Assembly: GCF_002920615.1 (NCBI RefSeq)
Contig: NZ_PQSU01000022.1
Span: 111,703 to 175,702, forward strand
Source of the DNA: Streptomyces sp. Ru62
GTDB lineage: Bacteria; Actinomycetota; Actinomycetes; Streptomycetales; Streptomycetaceae
DNA length: 64,000 nucleotides
Direction of reading: 5' to 3'
A program made the position numbers and the translations under genes. The notes beneath the pieces are model-generated. The model was not told where the DNA came from. It did no database searches and saw nothing but the letters and a program-made list of their open reading frames with translations. Of this stretch, positions 32,082 to 39,834 are shown in pieces (positions within the stretch are counted from its first letter, which is position 1; the number at the start of each line of letters is the position of its first letter).

Positions 32082-32837
32082 CTAGGGCTCGGCCTGCTCC
32101 TTGGCGGCCTTCGCCGCCTTCTCGGCCTTCTCCGCCTCCTTCGCCGCCTTCGCCGCCTCCGCGATCTGCCGCTTGGCGGCGGTCGCGTAGATGTCGACGT
32201 ACTCCTGGCCGGAGAGCTTCATGATCTCGTACATGACCTCGTCGGTCAGCGCCCGCAGCACGAACCGGTCGTGCTCCATGCCCTGGTACCGGCTGAAGTC
32301 CAGGGGCTTGCCTATGCGGATGCCGGGCCGCATCAGCTTCGGCACGACCTGGCCGGGCGGCTGGATCTTCTCCGTGTCGATCATGGCCACGGGGATGACG
32401 GGCGCGCCGGTGGCGAGGGCCACGCGCGCGAGGCCGCCGGGCTTGCCCCGGTACAGCCGCCCGTCGGGCGAACGGGTGCCCTCCGGGTAGATGCCGAAGA
32501 GCTCGCCGCGCTCCAGCACCTCTATGCCGCTCCTGATCGCCGCCTCACCGGCGCCACGCGCCCCGGAGCGGTCCACCGGGAGCTGGCCGACGCCCTTGAA
32601 GAAGGCGGCGGTGAGCCGGCCCTTCACGCCCGGGGTGGTGAAGTACTCCGCCTTGGCGATGAAGGTGACCTTGCGGTCCAGCACCACCGGCAGGAAGAAC
32701 GAGTCCGAGAAGGACAGGTGATTACTGGCCAGGATCGCCGGGCCCGTGGCCGGAACGTTCTCCAGGCCCTCCACCCATGGCCTGAAGGCGACCTTCAGCG
32801 GCCCCCCGATGGCGACCTTCATCGCGCCGTACAACAC
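32082..32837 (-). CDS. 1-acyl-glycerol-3-phosphate acyltransferase (PlsC type)
   Basis: 251 residues from GTG 32837 with GGAGG seven bases upstream; ATG 32822 is an alternative. Acyltransferase blocks: NHLSFSD (HxxxxD catalytic), FIAKAEYFT, LFGIYPEGTRSPDG and GAPVIPVAM. The last 35 residues are a charged Ala/Lys/Glu coiled coil (AAKAAKEAEKAEKAAKAAKE). It acylates lysophosphatidate or a related lipid. M. tuberculosis Rv2182c holds the same position in the conserved block. Confidence 0.92.
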   Translation of the reverse strand: MLYGAMKVAIGGPLKVAFRPWVEGLENVPATGPAILASNHLSFSDSFFLPVVLDRKVTFIAKAEYFTTPGVKGRLTAAFFKGVGQLPVDRSGARGAGEAAIRSGIEVLERGELFGIYPEGTRSPDGRLYRGKPGGLARVALATGAPVIPVAMIDTEKIQPPGQVVPKLMRPGIRIGKPLDFSRYQGMEHDRFVLRALTDEVMYEIMKLSGQEYVDIYATAAKRQIAEAAKAAKEAEKAEKAAKAAKEQAEP

Positions 32838-32939
32838 CCGTGTGCCTCCTGTTTCCGTCGAGGAGACCTTAACCCGGAGGACCGTCAATGAGCCCGACGA
32901 CCCTGGTCGGTGTCAGTGCGGTCGCGTACGGTGAACCAC

Positions 32940-33719
32940 ATGCCAGTTCTCCCCGGAGCCGAGCCGTACCGCCACGAGGGCGGTGAGGTGGGGGTTCTCC
33001 TCTGCCACGGCTTCACCGGCTCGCCCCAGTCGCTGCGCCCCTGGGCGGAGCACCACGCGGCCCACGGCCTGACCGTCTCCCTGCCGCTGCTGCCCGGCCA
33101 CGGCACCCGTTGGGAGGACATGCAGCTCACCACCTGGCAGGACTGGTACGCGCAGGTGGACCGCGAACTGCGGCTGCTCGCCGAACGCTGCTCCCGGGTG
33201 TTCGTGGCGGGTCTGTCGATGGGCGGGGCGCTGGCCCTGAGGCTCGCGGCCCGGCACGGCGAGCGGGTCGCGGGCGCGGTGGTCGTCAACCCGGCCAACA
33301 AGGTGCACGGCCTGTCGGCGTACGCCCTGCCGGTGGCCCGGCACCTGGTGCGGACGACGAAGGGCATCGCCAGCGACATCGCGAAGGAGGGCGCGGCCGA
33401 GCTGGGCTACGACCGGGTGCCGCTGCACGCGGCGCACTCCCTGCGGGTGTTCCTGCGCCGGCTGGACGGCGAGCTGCCCCAGGTCACCCAGCCGTTGCTG
33501 CTGCTGCGCAGCGCCCGGGACCATGTCGTCCCGGCGGCCGACTCGGCGCGGGTGCTGAGCCGGGTGTCGGCCGCCGACGTCACGGAGATCGTGCTGGAAC
33601 ACAGCTACCACGTGGCGACGTTGGACAACGACGCGGACCGGATCTTCGAGGAGAGCCTCGCCTTCATCGGCCGGCTCGCACCCAGTGTCGGCAAGGAAGG
33701 GACGGCCGCAGTTGGCTGA
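32940..33719 (+). CDS. alpha/beta hydrolase, carboxylesterase/monoacylglycerol lipase type
   Basis: 259 residues from ATG; TACGGT seven bases upstream fits a leaderless start. HG oxyanion motif VLLCHGFTGSP, nucleophile Ser in FVAGLSMGGALAL, Asp in LLLRSARDHVVP and His in LEHSYHVATLD complete the triad. It resembles Est30-like carboxylesterases. It is divergent from the acyltransferase and followed by a membrane protein whose start overlaps its stop, so the two are probably cotranslated. Confidence 0.92.
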   Translation: MPVLPGAEPYRHEGGEVGVLLCHGFTGSPQSLRPWAEHHAAHGLTVSLPLLPGHGTRWEDMQLTTWQDWYAQVDRELRLLAERCSRVFVAGLSMGGALALRLAARHGERVAGAVVVNPANKVHGLSAYALPVARHLVRTTKGIASDIAKEGAAELGYDRVPLHAAHSLRVFLRRLDGELPQVTQPLLLLRSARDHVVPAADSARVLSRVSAADVTEIVLEHSYHVATLDNDADRIFEESLAFIGRLAPSVGKEGTAAVG

Positions 33720-34332
33720 GCACGACTCCGACCGTGAGGGCCGCGAGGACCGCGAGGGCCAGGGCGGTCACGAGGCCCGCGAGCCGGACCGGCAGGAGGT
33801 GCCGTTCGACGAGGACGCCGCCTGGCGCGCCATCGTCGCCGGGTACGGCGAGGAGCCGCCGGACCCGCCGGGCGCCCGGCCCTTCAAGCCGGTCGAGGAT
33901 CTCGCGCTGCTGGAGAAGAACGTGGCGAAGGACCAGGAGGGCGAGTCCCGCGGCGACCCGGAGGACTCCGCGGACCGGCAGCCCGCCCGGCCGCTGGGCG
34001 GCTCGGTCTCCTTCGCGCCCGGTATCGGCCCGCGGGACTACACGGCGCCCGAGCCGTCCGACGACGACTTCGACGAGGACGACGAGGGCCACTTCGTGCC
34101 GCCGGAGCCGCCCCCGCTGCCGACCACGGACACGACCGCCAGGTTCGCCTGGCTCGGCGTGGTCGGCGGCCCGGTCCTGCTCCTGCTGGCGGTGCTGCTC
34201 GGCTGGGACATGACCTGGTGGCTGGCGACCCTCGGCATCGGCGGCTTCCTCGGCGGCTTCGTGACGCTGGTGACGCGGATGCGGACGGACGACGAGGAGG
34301 ACGACGACCCCGGGCGCGGCGCGGTGGTCTGA
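33712..34332 (+). CDS. acidic two-TM protein of unknown function
   Basis: 206 residues from TTG 33712, overlapping the hydrolase stop by eight bases, with AAGGAAGGGA about ten bases upstream; a GTG at 33685 lacks a ribosome site. The first 145 residues are highly charged and disordered (DSDREGREDREGQ, SDDDFDEDDEGHF). A conserved segment PFDEDAAWRAIVAGYGEEP lies within them. Two membrane helices follow (ARFAWLGVVGGPVLLLLAVLLGW and TWWLATLGIGGFLGGFVTLV). Conserved in streptomycetes but without known function. Confidence 0.8.
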   Translation: MAEHDSDREGREDREGQGGHEAREPDRQEVPFDEDAAWRAIVAGYGEEPPDPPGARPFKPVEDLALLEKNVAKDQEGESRGDPEDSADRQPARPLGGSVSFAPGIGPRDYTAPEPSDDDFDEDDEGHFVPPEPPPLPTTDTTARFAWLGVVGGPVLLLLAVLLGWDMTWWLATLGIGGFLGGFVTLVTRMRTDDEEDDDPGRGAVV

Positions 34333-34339
34333 ACCGGCT

Positions 34340-34555
34340 CAGGCCGGGATCCGAGGGCTCAGGCCGGGACCAGCGGGCTCACGCCGGGACCAGCGGGCTG
34401 AAGCCGGGACCCGAGGCTCACGCGGGGACGCGAAGCTCACACCGGGGCCCGGAGCGCTCACGCCGGACCCGACGGCCAAAGCCGGGACCCGAGGGCTCAC
34501 GCCGGGATTCTGAGGGCTCACGCCGGGACCCGAGGCTCACGCCGGGATTCTGAGG
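34340..34555. repeat. degenerate 19-20 bp tandem repeat array, 11 copies
   Basis: Eleven units of the form ACGCCGGGACCCGAGGGCTC fill the gap between the membrane-protein gene and the convergent EEP gene and run into the 3' end of the latter. Copies differ by one to four bases. It is non-coding apart from the last few codons of the EEP gene. Replication slippage is the likely origin. Confidence 0.88.
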
Positions 34556-35280
34556 GCCGCGAGGACCGGGAGGTGGTCCGTGGCCGCCCTCAGGTCCGCC
34601 TCGCGCACGCCCGGCTGGTCCAGGGGCACCCCGCAGCCCAGCACCTCGATGCCCTTGGTCGCGAAGACCGCGTCGATGCGGCGGCGGGGGTCGGTGGGCG
34701 TGGAGGTGAACTCGCCGCCCCAGGGAGCGGTCGCACGGCAGTCCTGGAGGGTCTCGGCGAGCCGGCGGAAGGTACGGCCGTCGGGGCCCTCGTTGAGGTC
34801 GCCGCCCGCGACGGCGTGCTCGACACCGAGTGCGGCGAGGCGGTCGAGGAGCAGGCCGCCCTGCTCGTGGCGCTCGTCCGGCTGGAGCGACAGATGGCAG
34901 CTGAGCACGCCGAGGCGGGCGGCGCCGAAGCGCACCACCGCCGTGGCGAAGCCGCGCCGGTGGAGGCCGGGGGTGAGCGGCAGGAGGACGTCCTCCGTGC
35001 GCTCGACGGTGGCGCGCAGGGAGCACAGGACCGCCGGTCCCGCCGCCGTGGCGCCGCCGGTGAGGATGACCTGGCCGGAGGCCGCTGCGAGCCGCGCCAG
35101 CTTCTTGCGCCAGCGGAAGAAGCGGGGGGCCTCCTGGAGGAGGACCAGGTCGGGGGCGCAGGCGGTGATGATCCTCGCCAGAGCGTCCGTGTCGTCGCGC
35201 ATCGAGCGGATGTTGTAGCTCAGGACGCGGATGACCGCGGAACCGTCGGGCTCTGTTGCGGAGTTGGGGAGCAGCGCCAT
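34537..35280 (-). CDS. endonuclease/exonuclease/phosphatase family protein
   Basis: 247 residues from ATG 35280; TAGATT seven bases upstream suggests a leaderless start. EEP-fold motifs: VLSYNIRSM (Asn), LVLLQEAP (metal Glu), LSCHLSLQPDERHEQ (His), AVAGGDLNEGP (Asp and Asn) and ATDHLPVLAAL (Asp-His). It could be a nuclease or a phosphodiesterase of the sphingomyelinase kind. The C-terminal codons lie inside the tandem-repeat array. Confidence 0.9.
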   Translation of the reverse strand: MALLPNSATEPDGSAVIRVLSYNIRSMRDDTDALARIITACAPDLVLLQEAPRFFRWRKKLARLAAASGQVILTGGATAAGPAVLCSLRATVERTEDVLLPLTPGLHRRGFATAVVRFGAARLGVLSCHLSLQPDERHEQGGLLLDRLAALGVEHAVAGGDLNEGPDGRTFRRLAETLQDCRATAPWGGEFTSTPTDPRRRIDAVFATKGIEVLGCGVPLDQPGVREADLRAATDHLPVLAALRIPA

Positions 35281-35357
35281 GTGGATCAATCTACGCCCCA
35301 TGGGCCGGGGCGCGAGGACGGTGGGCGACCGCCGGCATCGTTGCGGTTCGTCGCGCC

Positions 35358-35373
35358 GTTCCCCGCGCCCCTT
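35358..35373. repeat. GTTCCCCGCGCCCCTT element after glkA stop
   Basis: The 16-mer lies six bases past the glkA stop (reads AAGGGGCGCGGGGAAC on the gene strand) and is identical to the copy at 61165-61180, which also directly follows a stop codon. I know this as a frequent Streptomyces 3' sequence. Confidence 0.75.
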
Positions 35374-35379
35374 CGGGCA

Positions 35380-36333
35380 CTACATGATCGGGTCGGGCTC
35401 CCGGGCCAGGTCCGCCGCGCCCACCATGCCCGCCTTGTTGCCCAGCTGGGCCGCGATCACATCGGCGACCGGGCGCCAGTTGCCACCGACCAGCCAGCGC
35501 TTGTAGGACTTGCGGATGGGGTCGAGGACCAGCTCGCCCTCGTCGGACAGGCCACCGCCGACGATGAAGGCGGACGGGTCGAAGAGGGAGGCCAGGTCGG
35601 CGAGGCCGGCGCCGGCCCAGCGGGCCAGCTCGCGGTAGGAGTCGACGGCGACGGGGTCGCCCTGGCGGGCGGCCATGGAGATGTGCTTGCCCTCGATTCC
35701 CTCCGGGGTGCCGTCGCCCAGCGAGAGCAGCAGGTCGGCGTTCTCCGGGGTGGCGTTGGCGCGCTGCTTGGCGTAGCGGACCAGGGCGCGGCCGGAGGCG
35801 TACTGCTCCCAGCAGCCCTGCGAGCCGCAGCCGCACAGCAGGCCGTCCGGCACCATCCGGATGTGGCCGAACTCGGCGGCCACGCCGAAGTGGCCGCGGC
35901 GCAGCTTGTTGCCGATGATGATGCCGCCGCCGAGGCCGGTGCCGAGCGTGATGCAGATGACGTTGCGGTGGCCCTTGCCGGCGCCGAACTTGTACTCGCC
36001 CCAGGCGGCGGCGTTGGCGTCGTTCTCGACCACGACCGGGAGGCCGGTGCGTGCCTCGACCTTCTCCTTGAGCGGCTCGTTGCGCCAGTCGATGTTCGGC
36101 GCGAAGTACACCGTGGAGCGCTGCCGGTTGACGTAACCGGCCGCGCCGATACCCACGCCGACGATCTCGTGCCCGGCGCGCGCGCCCTCCACCGCCGAGG
36201 CGATGGCGTCCACGATGGCCTCGGGCGTGGTGGGGGTCGGCACCTTGAAGGTCGAGAGGATGTTGCCTTCCTCGTCGACCACGCCGGCCGCGATCTTCGT
36301 GCCGCCGATGTCGACGCCGATGGTGAGTCCCAT
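35380..36333 (-). CDS. glkA: ROK-family glucokinase
   Basis: 317 residues from ATG with GAGGGATTC upstream. ATP motif GVDIGGTKIAAGVVD (residues 6-20), catalytic Asp in VVVENDANAAAWGEYKFGAGKG, ITLGTGLGGG, and the ROK zinc motif CGCGSQGCWEQYASG. It phosphorylates glucose; in Streptomyces GlkA is also needed for glucose repression. Start and length match the family. Monocistronic with an unusual conserved 16-mer just after the stop. Confidence 0.96.
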   Translation of the reverse strand: MGLTIGVDIGGTKIAAGVVDEEGNILSTFKVPTPTTPEAIVDAIASAVEGARAGHEIVGVGIGAAGYVNRQRSTVYFAPNIDWRNEPLKEKVEARTGLPVVVENDANAAAWGEYKFGAGKGHRNVICITLGTGLGGGIIIGNKLRRGHFGVAAEFGHIRMVPDGLLCGCGSQGCWEQYASGRALVRYAKQRANATPENADLLLSLGDGTPEGIEGKHISMAARQGDPVAVDSYRELARWAGAGLADLASLFDPSAFIVGGGLSDEGELVLDPIRKSYKRWLVGGNWRPVADVIAAQLGNKAGMVGAADLAREPDPIM

Positions 36334-36400
36334 GAATCCCTCAGTTTCGGTCGAGCCCCGCTACGGCCAACCGTACCCGAGGCCCTGCCGTGCGAGGGTT

Positions 36401-36889
36401 TCAGTCCAGGTCGATGCGTTCTCCTGGGCCGGTGCCCTCGCCCGGGTCGCGCGGGTCCTTCCGGTCCCGCGCCGGGTCGGCCGTGCCGGTGGTCCAGCGG
36501 CGCTCCTGGGCCTGGACGGCGGAGCGGTAGGCGGCGAGCAGTTCGCCGCCCGCCGCGGCCAGGTGGTCGAAGACGTCCGGGTTGCGGTCTATGACGGGCT
36601 CGACGGCGGCCTTCGCCTGCTGGACGACCTGCCGCACCACCTGCTGGGCGGCGGGTCCGGCGAGGCCACCGAGGAGCGGTGACTGGAGGCCGGCCAGCTT
36701 GTCGGCCACCGTGTCCACGAGCTTCTTCAGTTCCTCGGCCGCCGAGCCCGGCGGCGGGCCGTACTCGGCGCGACGGCGGGCCTGCTCGGCGGCGAGGTCC
36801 TCGGCGGCGGCCGTGGCCCAGGCGTCGGCGTCGGTCGCCTTCGCCGGCTCCTCCGGGGAAGGGTCGGGTGCGGGACGCTCTTCGCTCAT
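36401..36889 (-). CDS. DUF5304 protein
   Basis: 162 residues from ATG with CAGGAG upstream. Acidic N- and C-terminal tails flank a helical core (AAEELKKLVDTVADKLAGLQSPLLGGLAGPAAQQVVRQVVQQAKAAVEPVI). It matches DUF5304, a family limited to actinobacteria with no known role. It follows the ArsA-like gene by 55 bp on the same strand, so the two may be cotranscribed. Confidence 0.8.
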   Translation of the reverse strand: MSEERPAPDPSPEEPAKATDADAWATAAAEDLAAEQARRRAEYGPPPGSAAEELKKLVDTVADKLAGLQSPLLGGLAGPAAQQVVRQVVQQAKAAVEPVIDRNPDVFDHLAAAGGELLAAYRSAVQAQERRWTTGTADPARDRKDPRDPGEGTGPGERIDLD

Positions 36890-36944
36890 GGCGGCTCCTG
36901 ACGACGGTTCGCCTTTACGACGTTACCCGAACGGGCGTGCCCGT

Positions 36945-38117
36945 TCACCGTCCGGCGGCGGGCCACAGATCCGGGTCCGGGGCGAACCGGATGCGCAGCT
37001 CGCCGTCCCGGAGTCCGGCGCCGGCGACGGTGCACCGGCGCAGGGCGGAGGGCAGGGGAACGATCCGGCGGAACGGGCCCGCGGTGATCAGGAGTTCGTC
37101 GCCGCGCCGGATGAGGTCCAGCTCGTCCCGTATCGCGCCGGGCAGCGGGAGGTGCCAGACCAGCACGCCGTCCTCGGCGAGCCGGTCGGTGACGGGCCAC
37201 CCGACCGGGGTGGTCGCCGGGTTGACGCCGGGCACGGCGAGGGCGGTGAGGTCGTCCGGGCCGTGCGGGTCGTGGCCGAGGTGCGGGACGGGGTGGACGT
37301 CGTACGACTCCTGCCACTCGGCGAGCGTCTTGCGCTGCTGGGCCAGCAGCGAGGAGAGCCAGCCGTCGGGGGCGGTCTCGGGCAGGACGCGGTTGGCGAT
37401 CAGGGACTCGGTGCGCAGGGCGCGCAGGGCGAGGCCGAGGGTGGCGGTGCGGACGGCGTCGGCGCCGGCCGGGCCGGGCTCGGCGACCAGGCGTACGGCG
37501 GTGTTCCGGTCGGTGAGGACCGCCTCGACGGCGGCCAGTTCGACGTCCCAGCGGGCCGCCGTCTCGTAGAGCCAGTCGGCGGGCATGGGGACGCCGGCGA
37601 GACGGCCGAGGACCGGGCGCAGGGCGCGGGCGGCCTGCCGTTCGGGCGGCAGGAGGCGGCGCAGGTAGCGGCGCAGTTCCTCGGGCAGGGCGAGCAGGGC
37701 GAGGGCCTGCGGGAGGGGCGGCAGGTCGACGACGAGGAGGTCGTACCGCTCGGACAGGGCCGCGTCCCGCAGCGCGCGCAGGAAGGACAGTTCCTCCGCG
37801 CCGGGCAGCGGGGTGACCTCCTCGGCGTCCAGGCGGGCTGCGCCGAGGAGGTCGAGGACGTTCGCGGCGCGGGTCTGGAAGGCGGTGAGGTCCTGGCGGA
37901 AGCGTTCGGCGGCGTCGGGCCGCCAGGCGCCGAGGCGCGGGGTGACCTCGGTGGGGACCGGTCCTGTCGCGGTGCCCAGGGCGGTGCCGGGGGTGTCCGT
38001 GCGGTCGGCGCTCAGCAGGAGGGTGCGATGGCCCTCGCGGGCGGCTTCGAGCGCGGTGGCGGCGGCCACGGTCGTACGACCGCTGCCGCCGGGGCCCGTG
38101 ATCAGGATGGTGCGCAT
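36945..38117 (-). CDS. ArsA/MinD-like ATPase with altered P-loop
   Basis: 390 residues from ATG; TACCGT eight bases upstream suggests a leaderless start. The overall ArsA-like fold is seen in RTILITGPGGSGRTTVAAATALEAAREGHRTLLLSADRTD at the N-terminus, DLLVVDLPPLPQALALL, and SLIANRVLPE. The deviant Walker motif GKGGVGKTT is changed to GPGGSGRTT, losing both Lys residues, and the DTAPTGH switch is DLPPLPQ. The M. tuberculosis positional counterpart is Rv2184c. It is not an arsenic pump part; the role is unknown, possibly envelope-related. Confidence 0.86.
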   Translation of the reverse strand: MRTILITGPGGSGRTTVAAATALEAAREGHRTLLLSADRTDTPGTALGTATGPVPTEVTPRLGAWRPDAAERFRQDLTAFQTRAANVLDLLGAARLDAEEVTPLPGAEELSFLRALRDAALSERYDLLVVDLPPLPQALALLALPEELRRYLRRLLPPERQAARALRPVLGRLAGVPMPADWLYETAARWDVELAAVEAVLTDRNTAVRLVAEPGPAGADAVRTATLGLALRALRTESLIANRVLPETAPDGWLSSLLAQQRKTLAEWQESYDVHPVPHLGHDPHGPDDLTALAVPGVNPATTPVGWPVTDRLAEDGVLVWHLPLPGAIRDELDLIRRGDELLITAGPFRRIVPLPSALRRCTVAGAGLRDGELRIRFAPDPDLWPAAGR

Positions 38118-38162
38118 GACGGTGAACGGTACCGCCGTGCGCGGGGGGGCGGAGGGAGGCGT

Positions 38163-38606
38163 CTACTCCTCCCCCGACTCGACCCTCTTCTTCAGACCCG
38201 CCAGTGCCCGGTCGATGATGACCTTCTCCGCCTTGCGCTTGATCATGCCCAGCATGGGGATCTTGACGTCGACCGTGAGCTGGTAGGTGACCTCGGTGGC
38301 GCCCGCGCCGGCCGGCTTCAGCAGGTAGGAGCCGTCGAGGGAACGGAGCATCTGGGACTTGACGAGGGTCCAGGAGACCTCGTGCTCGCCGGTCCAGGTG
38401 TAGGCGAGGGTCTGGTCGTCCTTGATGGCGCCGGCGTCCATGACGAGGCGGACCTGTTCGGCGCGGCCCCGCTCGTCCGTGGCGAGGACGTCCGCCTCCT
38501 TCACCTCACCGGTCCAGTCCGGGTAGCGCGCGAAGTCGGCGATCACCGCCATGACGTCGGCCGGAGCGGCCTCGATCGTGATGCTCGAACTGGTGTGTTC
38601 CGCCAT
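38163..38606 (-). CDS. SRPBCC/polyketide-cyclase-like protein
   Basis: 147 residues from ATG with GGAGGAG upstream. START/SRPBCC fold: SSSITIEAAPADVMAVIADFARYPDWTGEVKEADVLATDERGRAEQVRLVMD, then VTYQLTVDVKIPMLG and a long C-terminal helix (MIKRKAEKVIIDRALAGLKKRVE). It binds a lipid or other hydrophobic ligand in members studied. The same gene adjoins the ArsA-like gene in M. tuberculosis (Rv2185c-Rv2184c), so the pair is likely functional together. Confidence 0.9.
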   Translation of the reverse strand: MAEHTSSSITIEAAPADVMAVIADFARYPDWTGEVKEADVLATDERGRAEQVRLVMDAGAIKDDQTLAYTWTGEHEVSWTLVKSQMLRSLDGSYLLKPAGAGATEVTYQLTVDVKIPMLGMIKRKAEKVIIDRALAGLKKRVESGEE

Positions 38607-38729
38607 CGCCGTGGCTCCTCCAGATGCGGGCCGGGTGGGAGAGGTTCGTGTGCGCCGGGCTGCGCACGTGTGTGCAGCGTGAAGGCTACCGCGCCGTCGG
38701 CCCGCCACCTTCACCGCGCCCGCCGGGCC

Positions 38730-39527
38730 TCACCATTCGAGTGCCCAGGGCGTGCCGGTCCCGGCGAAGTGCCCCACGTTCACGCACTCGGTGGCGCCGA
38801 TCCGCATCCGGCGTACCAGCGGCTGGTGCACGTGCCCGAACAGGGCGTACCGGGGCCGGGTGCGGCGGATGGCGTCCAGCAGGGCCCGGCTGCCCCGCTC
38901 GAAGCGGCGGGCCACGGTGTCGTAGACCAGTTCGGGCACCTCCGGCGGGATGTGGGTGCACAGGACGTCGACCTCGCCGACGGCCTCGATCTTCGCCGCG
39001 TACTCCTCGTCGCTGATCTCGTACGGCGTCCGCATCGGGGTGCGCAGGCCGCCGCCGACGAAGCCGAAGGTCCACCCGCCGATCTCCACCCGCTGGCCGT
39101 CGAGGACCGTGGTGCCGGGCCGGGCGTACTCCGGCCAGAGCGTCGGCATGTCGACATTTCCGTAGGTGGCGTACGTCGGGGCGGGGAACGCGGCGAACAG
39201 CTCGGCGTACTGCTTGCGCACGGCCTTCTCGATGGCCGTGGCCCGGTCGGCGCCGATCCCGGCCCACAGCCGGGCGCCGAAGGCGCGGGCCTCCTCGAAG
39301 CGGCGGGCGGTGCGCAGTTCGACGATGCGGTCGGCGTTCTCCTTGCCGAACAGGTCGGGGAAGATCCCGCGCGCGTGGTCGGCGTAGTCGAGGAAGAGGA
39401 CGAGGTCGCCGAGGCAGATCAGGGCGTCGGCACCGTCGCCGGCCCGGGCCAGGTCGCGGGCGTTGCCGTGCACGTCGCTGACCACATGGACGCGCGTGCG
39501 CCGGGTGCCGGAACGTGGGGATGCCAT
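38730..39527 (-). CDS. calcineurin-type metallophosphoesterase
   Basis: 265 residues from ATG 39527; TACGCT eight bases upstream fits a leaderless start (a TTG nine bases earlier is possible). Metal motifs: VSDVHGN (D-x-H), LICLGDLV (GD), ATYGNVD (GN), LCTHIPPEV (H) and LFGHVHQPL (GHxH). It hydrolyses phosphomono- or diesters; the substrate is unknown. Insert FGKENADRIVELRTARRFEEARAF suggests its own subfamily. Confidence 0.92.
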   Translation of the reverse strand: MASPRSGTRRTRVHVVSDVHGNARDLARAGDGADALICLGDLVLFLDYADHARGIFPDLFGKENADRIVELRTARRFEEARAFGARLWAGIGADRATAIEKAVRKQYAELFAAFPAPTYATYGNVDMPTLWPEYARPGTTVLDGQRVEIGGWTFGFVGGGLRTPMRTPYEISDEEYAAKIEAVGEVDVLCTHIPPEVPELVYDTVARRFERGSRALLDAIRRTRPRYALFGHVHQPLVRRMRIGATECVNVGHFAGTGTPWALEW

Positions 39528-39684
39528 GGCGATCAAGCGTAGGCGTGTGCGGTCCAGGTGAACAGTGCCGGTCCGGCCTGCGGTTACTCGCCGGTCGGTT
39601 CGGCCGTGGACTACTGTGCGCGAAGGAACACCCAGGTGTGTGACGCAGCGAACATCTCGCCGGGACCCCCTGTCGTAGACGCCA

Positions 39685-39696
39685 TACCGGCGGGTA
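39685..39696. promoter_or_regulatory. TACC-GGCG-GGTA inverted repeat
   Basis: TACCGGCGGGTA, extended to ATACCGGCGGGTAACG, resembles sites used by TetR-type regulators of fatty-acid genes in actinobacteria. It lies 140 bp before the acyl-CoA ligase start. Confidence 0.45.
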
Positions 39697-39728
39697 ACGT
39701 CCGGGCAGTCCAGTCGTGCTCAGGATTT

Positions 39729-39750
39729 CAACATGTGAATCCTCATGTTG
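39729..39750. promoter_or_regulatory. CAACATG-N8-CATGTTG inverted repeat
   Basis: Perfect 7-bp arms with spacer TGAATCCT in a locally AT-rich stretch, 85 bp before the acyl-CoA ligase start. Operator candidate. Confidence 0.5.
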
Positions 39751-39834
39751 TTCCGGAGCACTTGCCCGAGCCTTGGACCGCACCGTCGCATCGCACAACG
39801 TCGTGGCGCCGGCGCCCTATGAGGAGCAGCAGTC

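Larger units (their letters stand above)
39528..39834. other. control region upstream of the acyl-CoA ligase
   Basis: 307 bp between the divergent metallophosphoesterase and fadD-like genes. It holds two inverted repeats listed separately (39685-39696 and 39729-39750) and an AT-richer patch (39720-39750). I see no small coding frame with a ribosome site. Confidence 0.6.
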
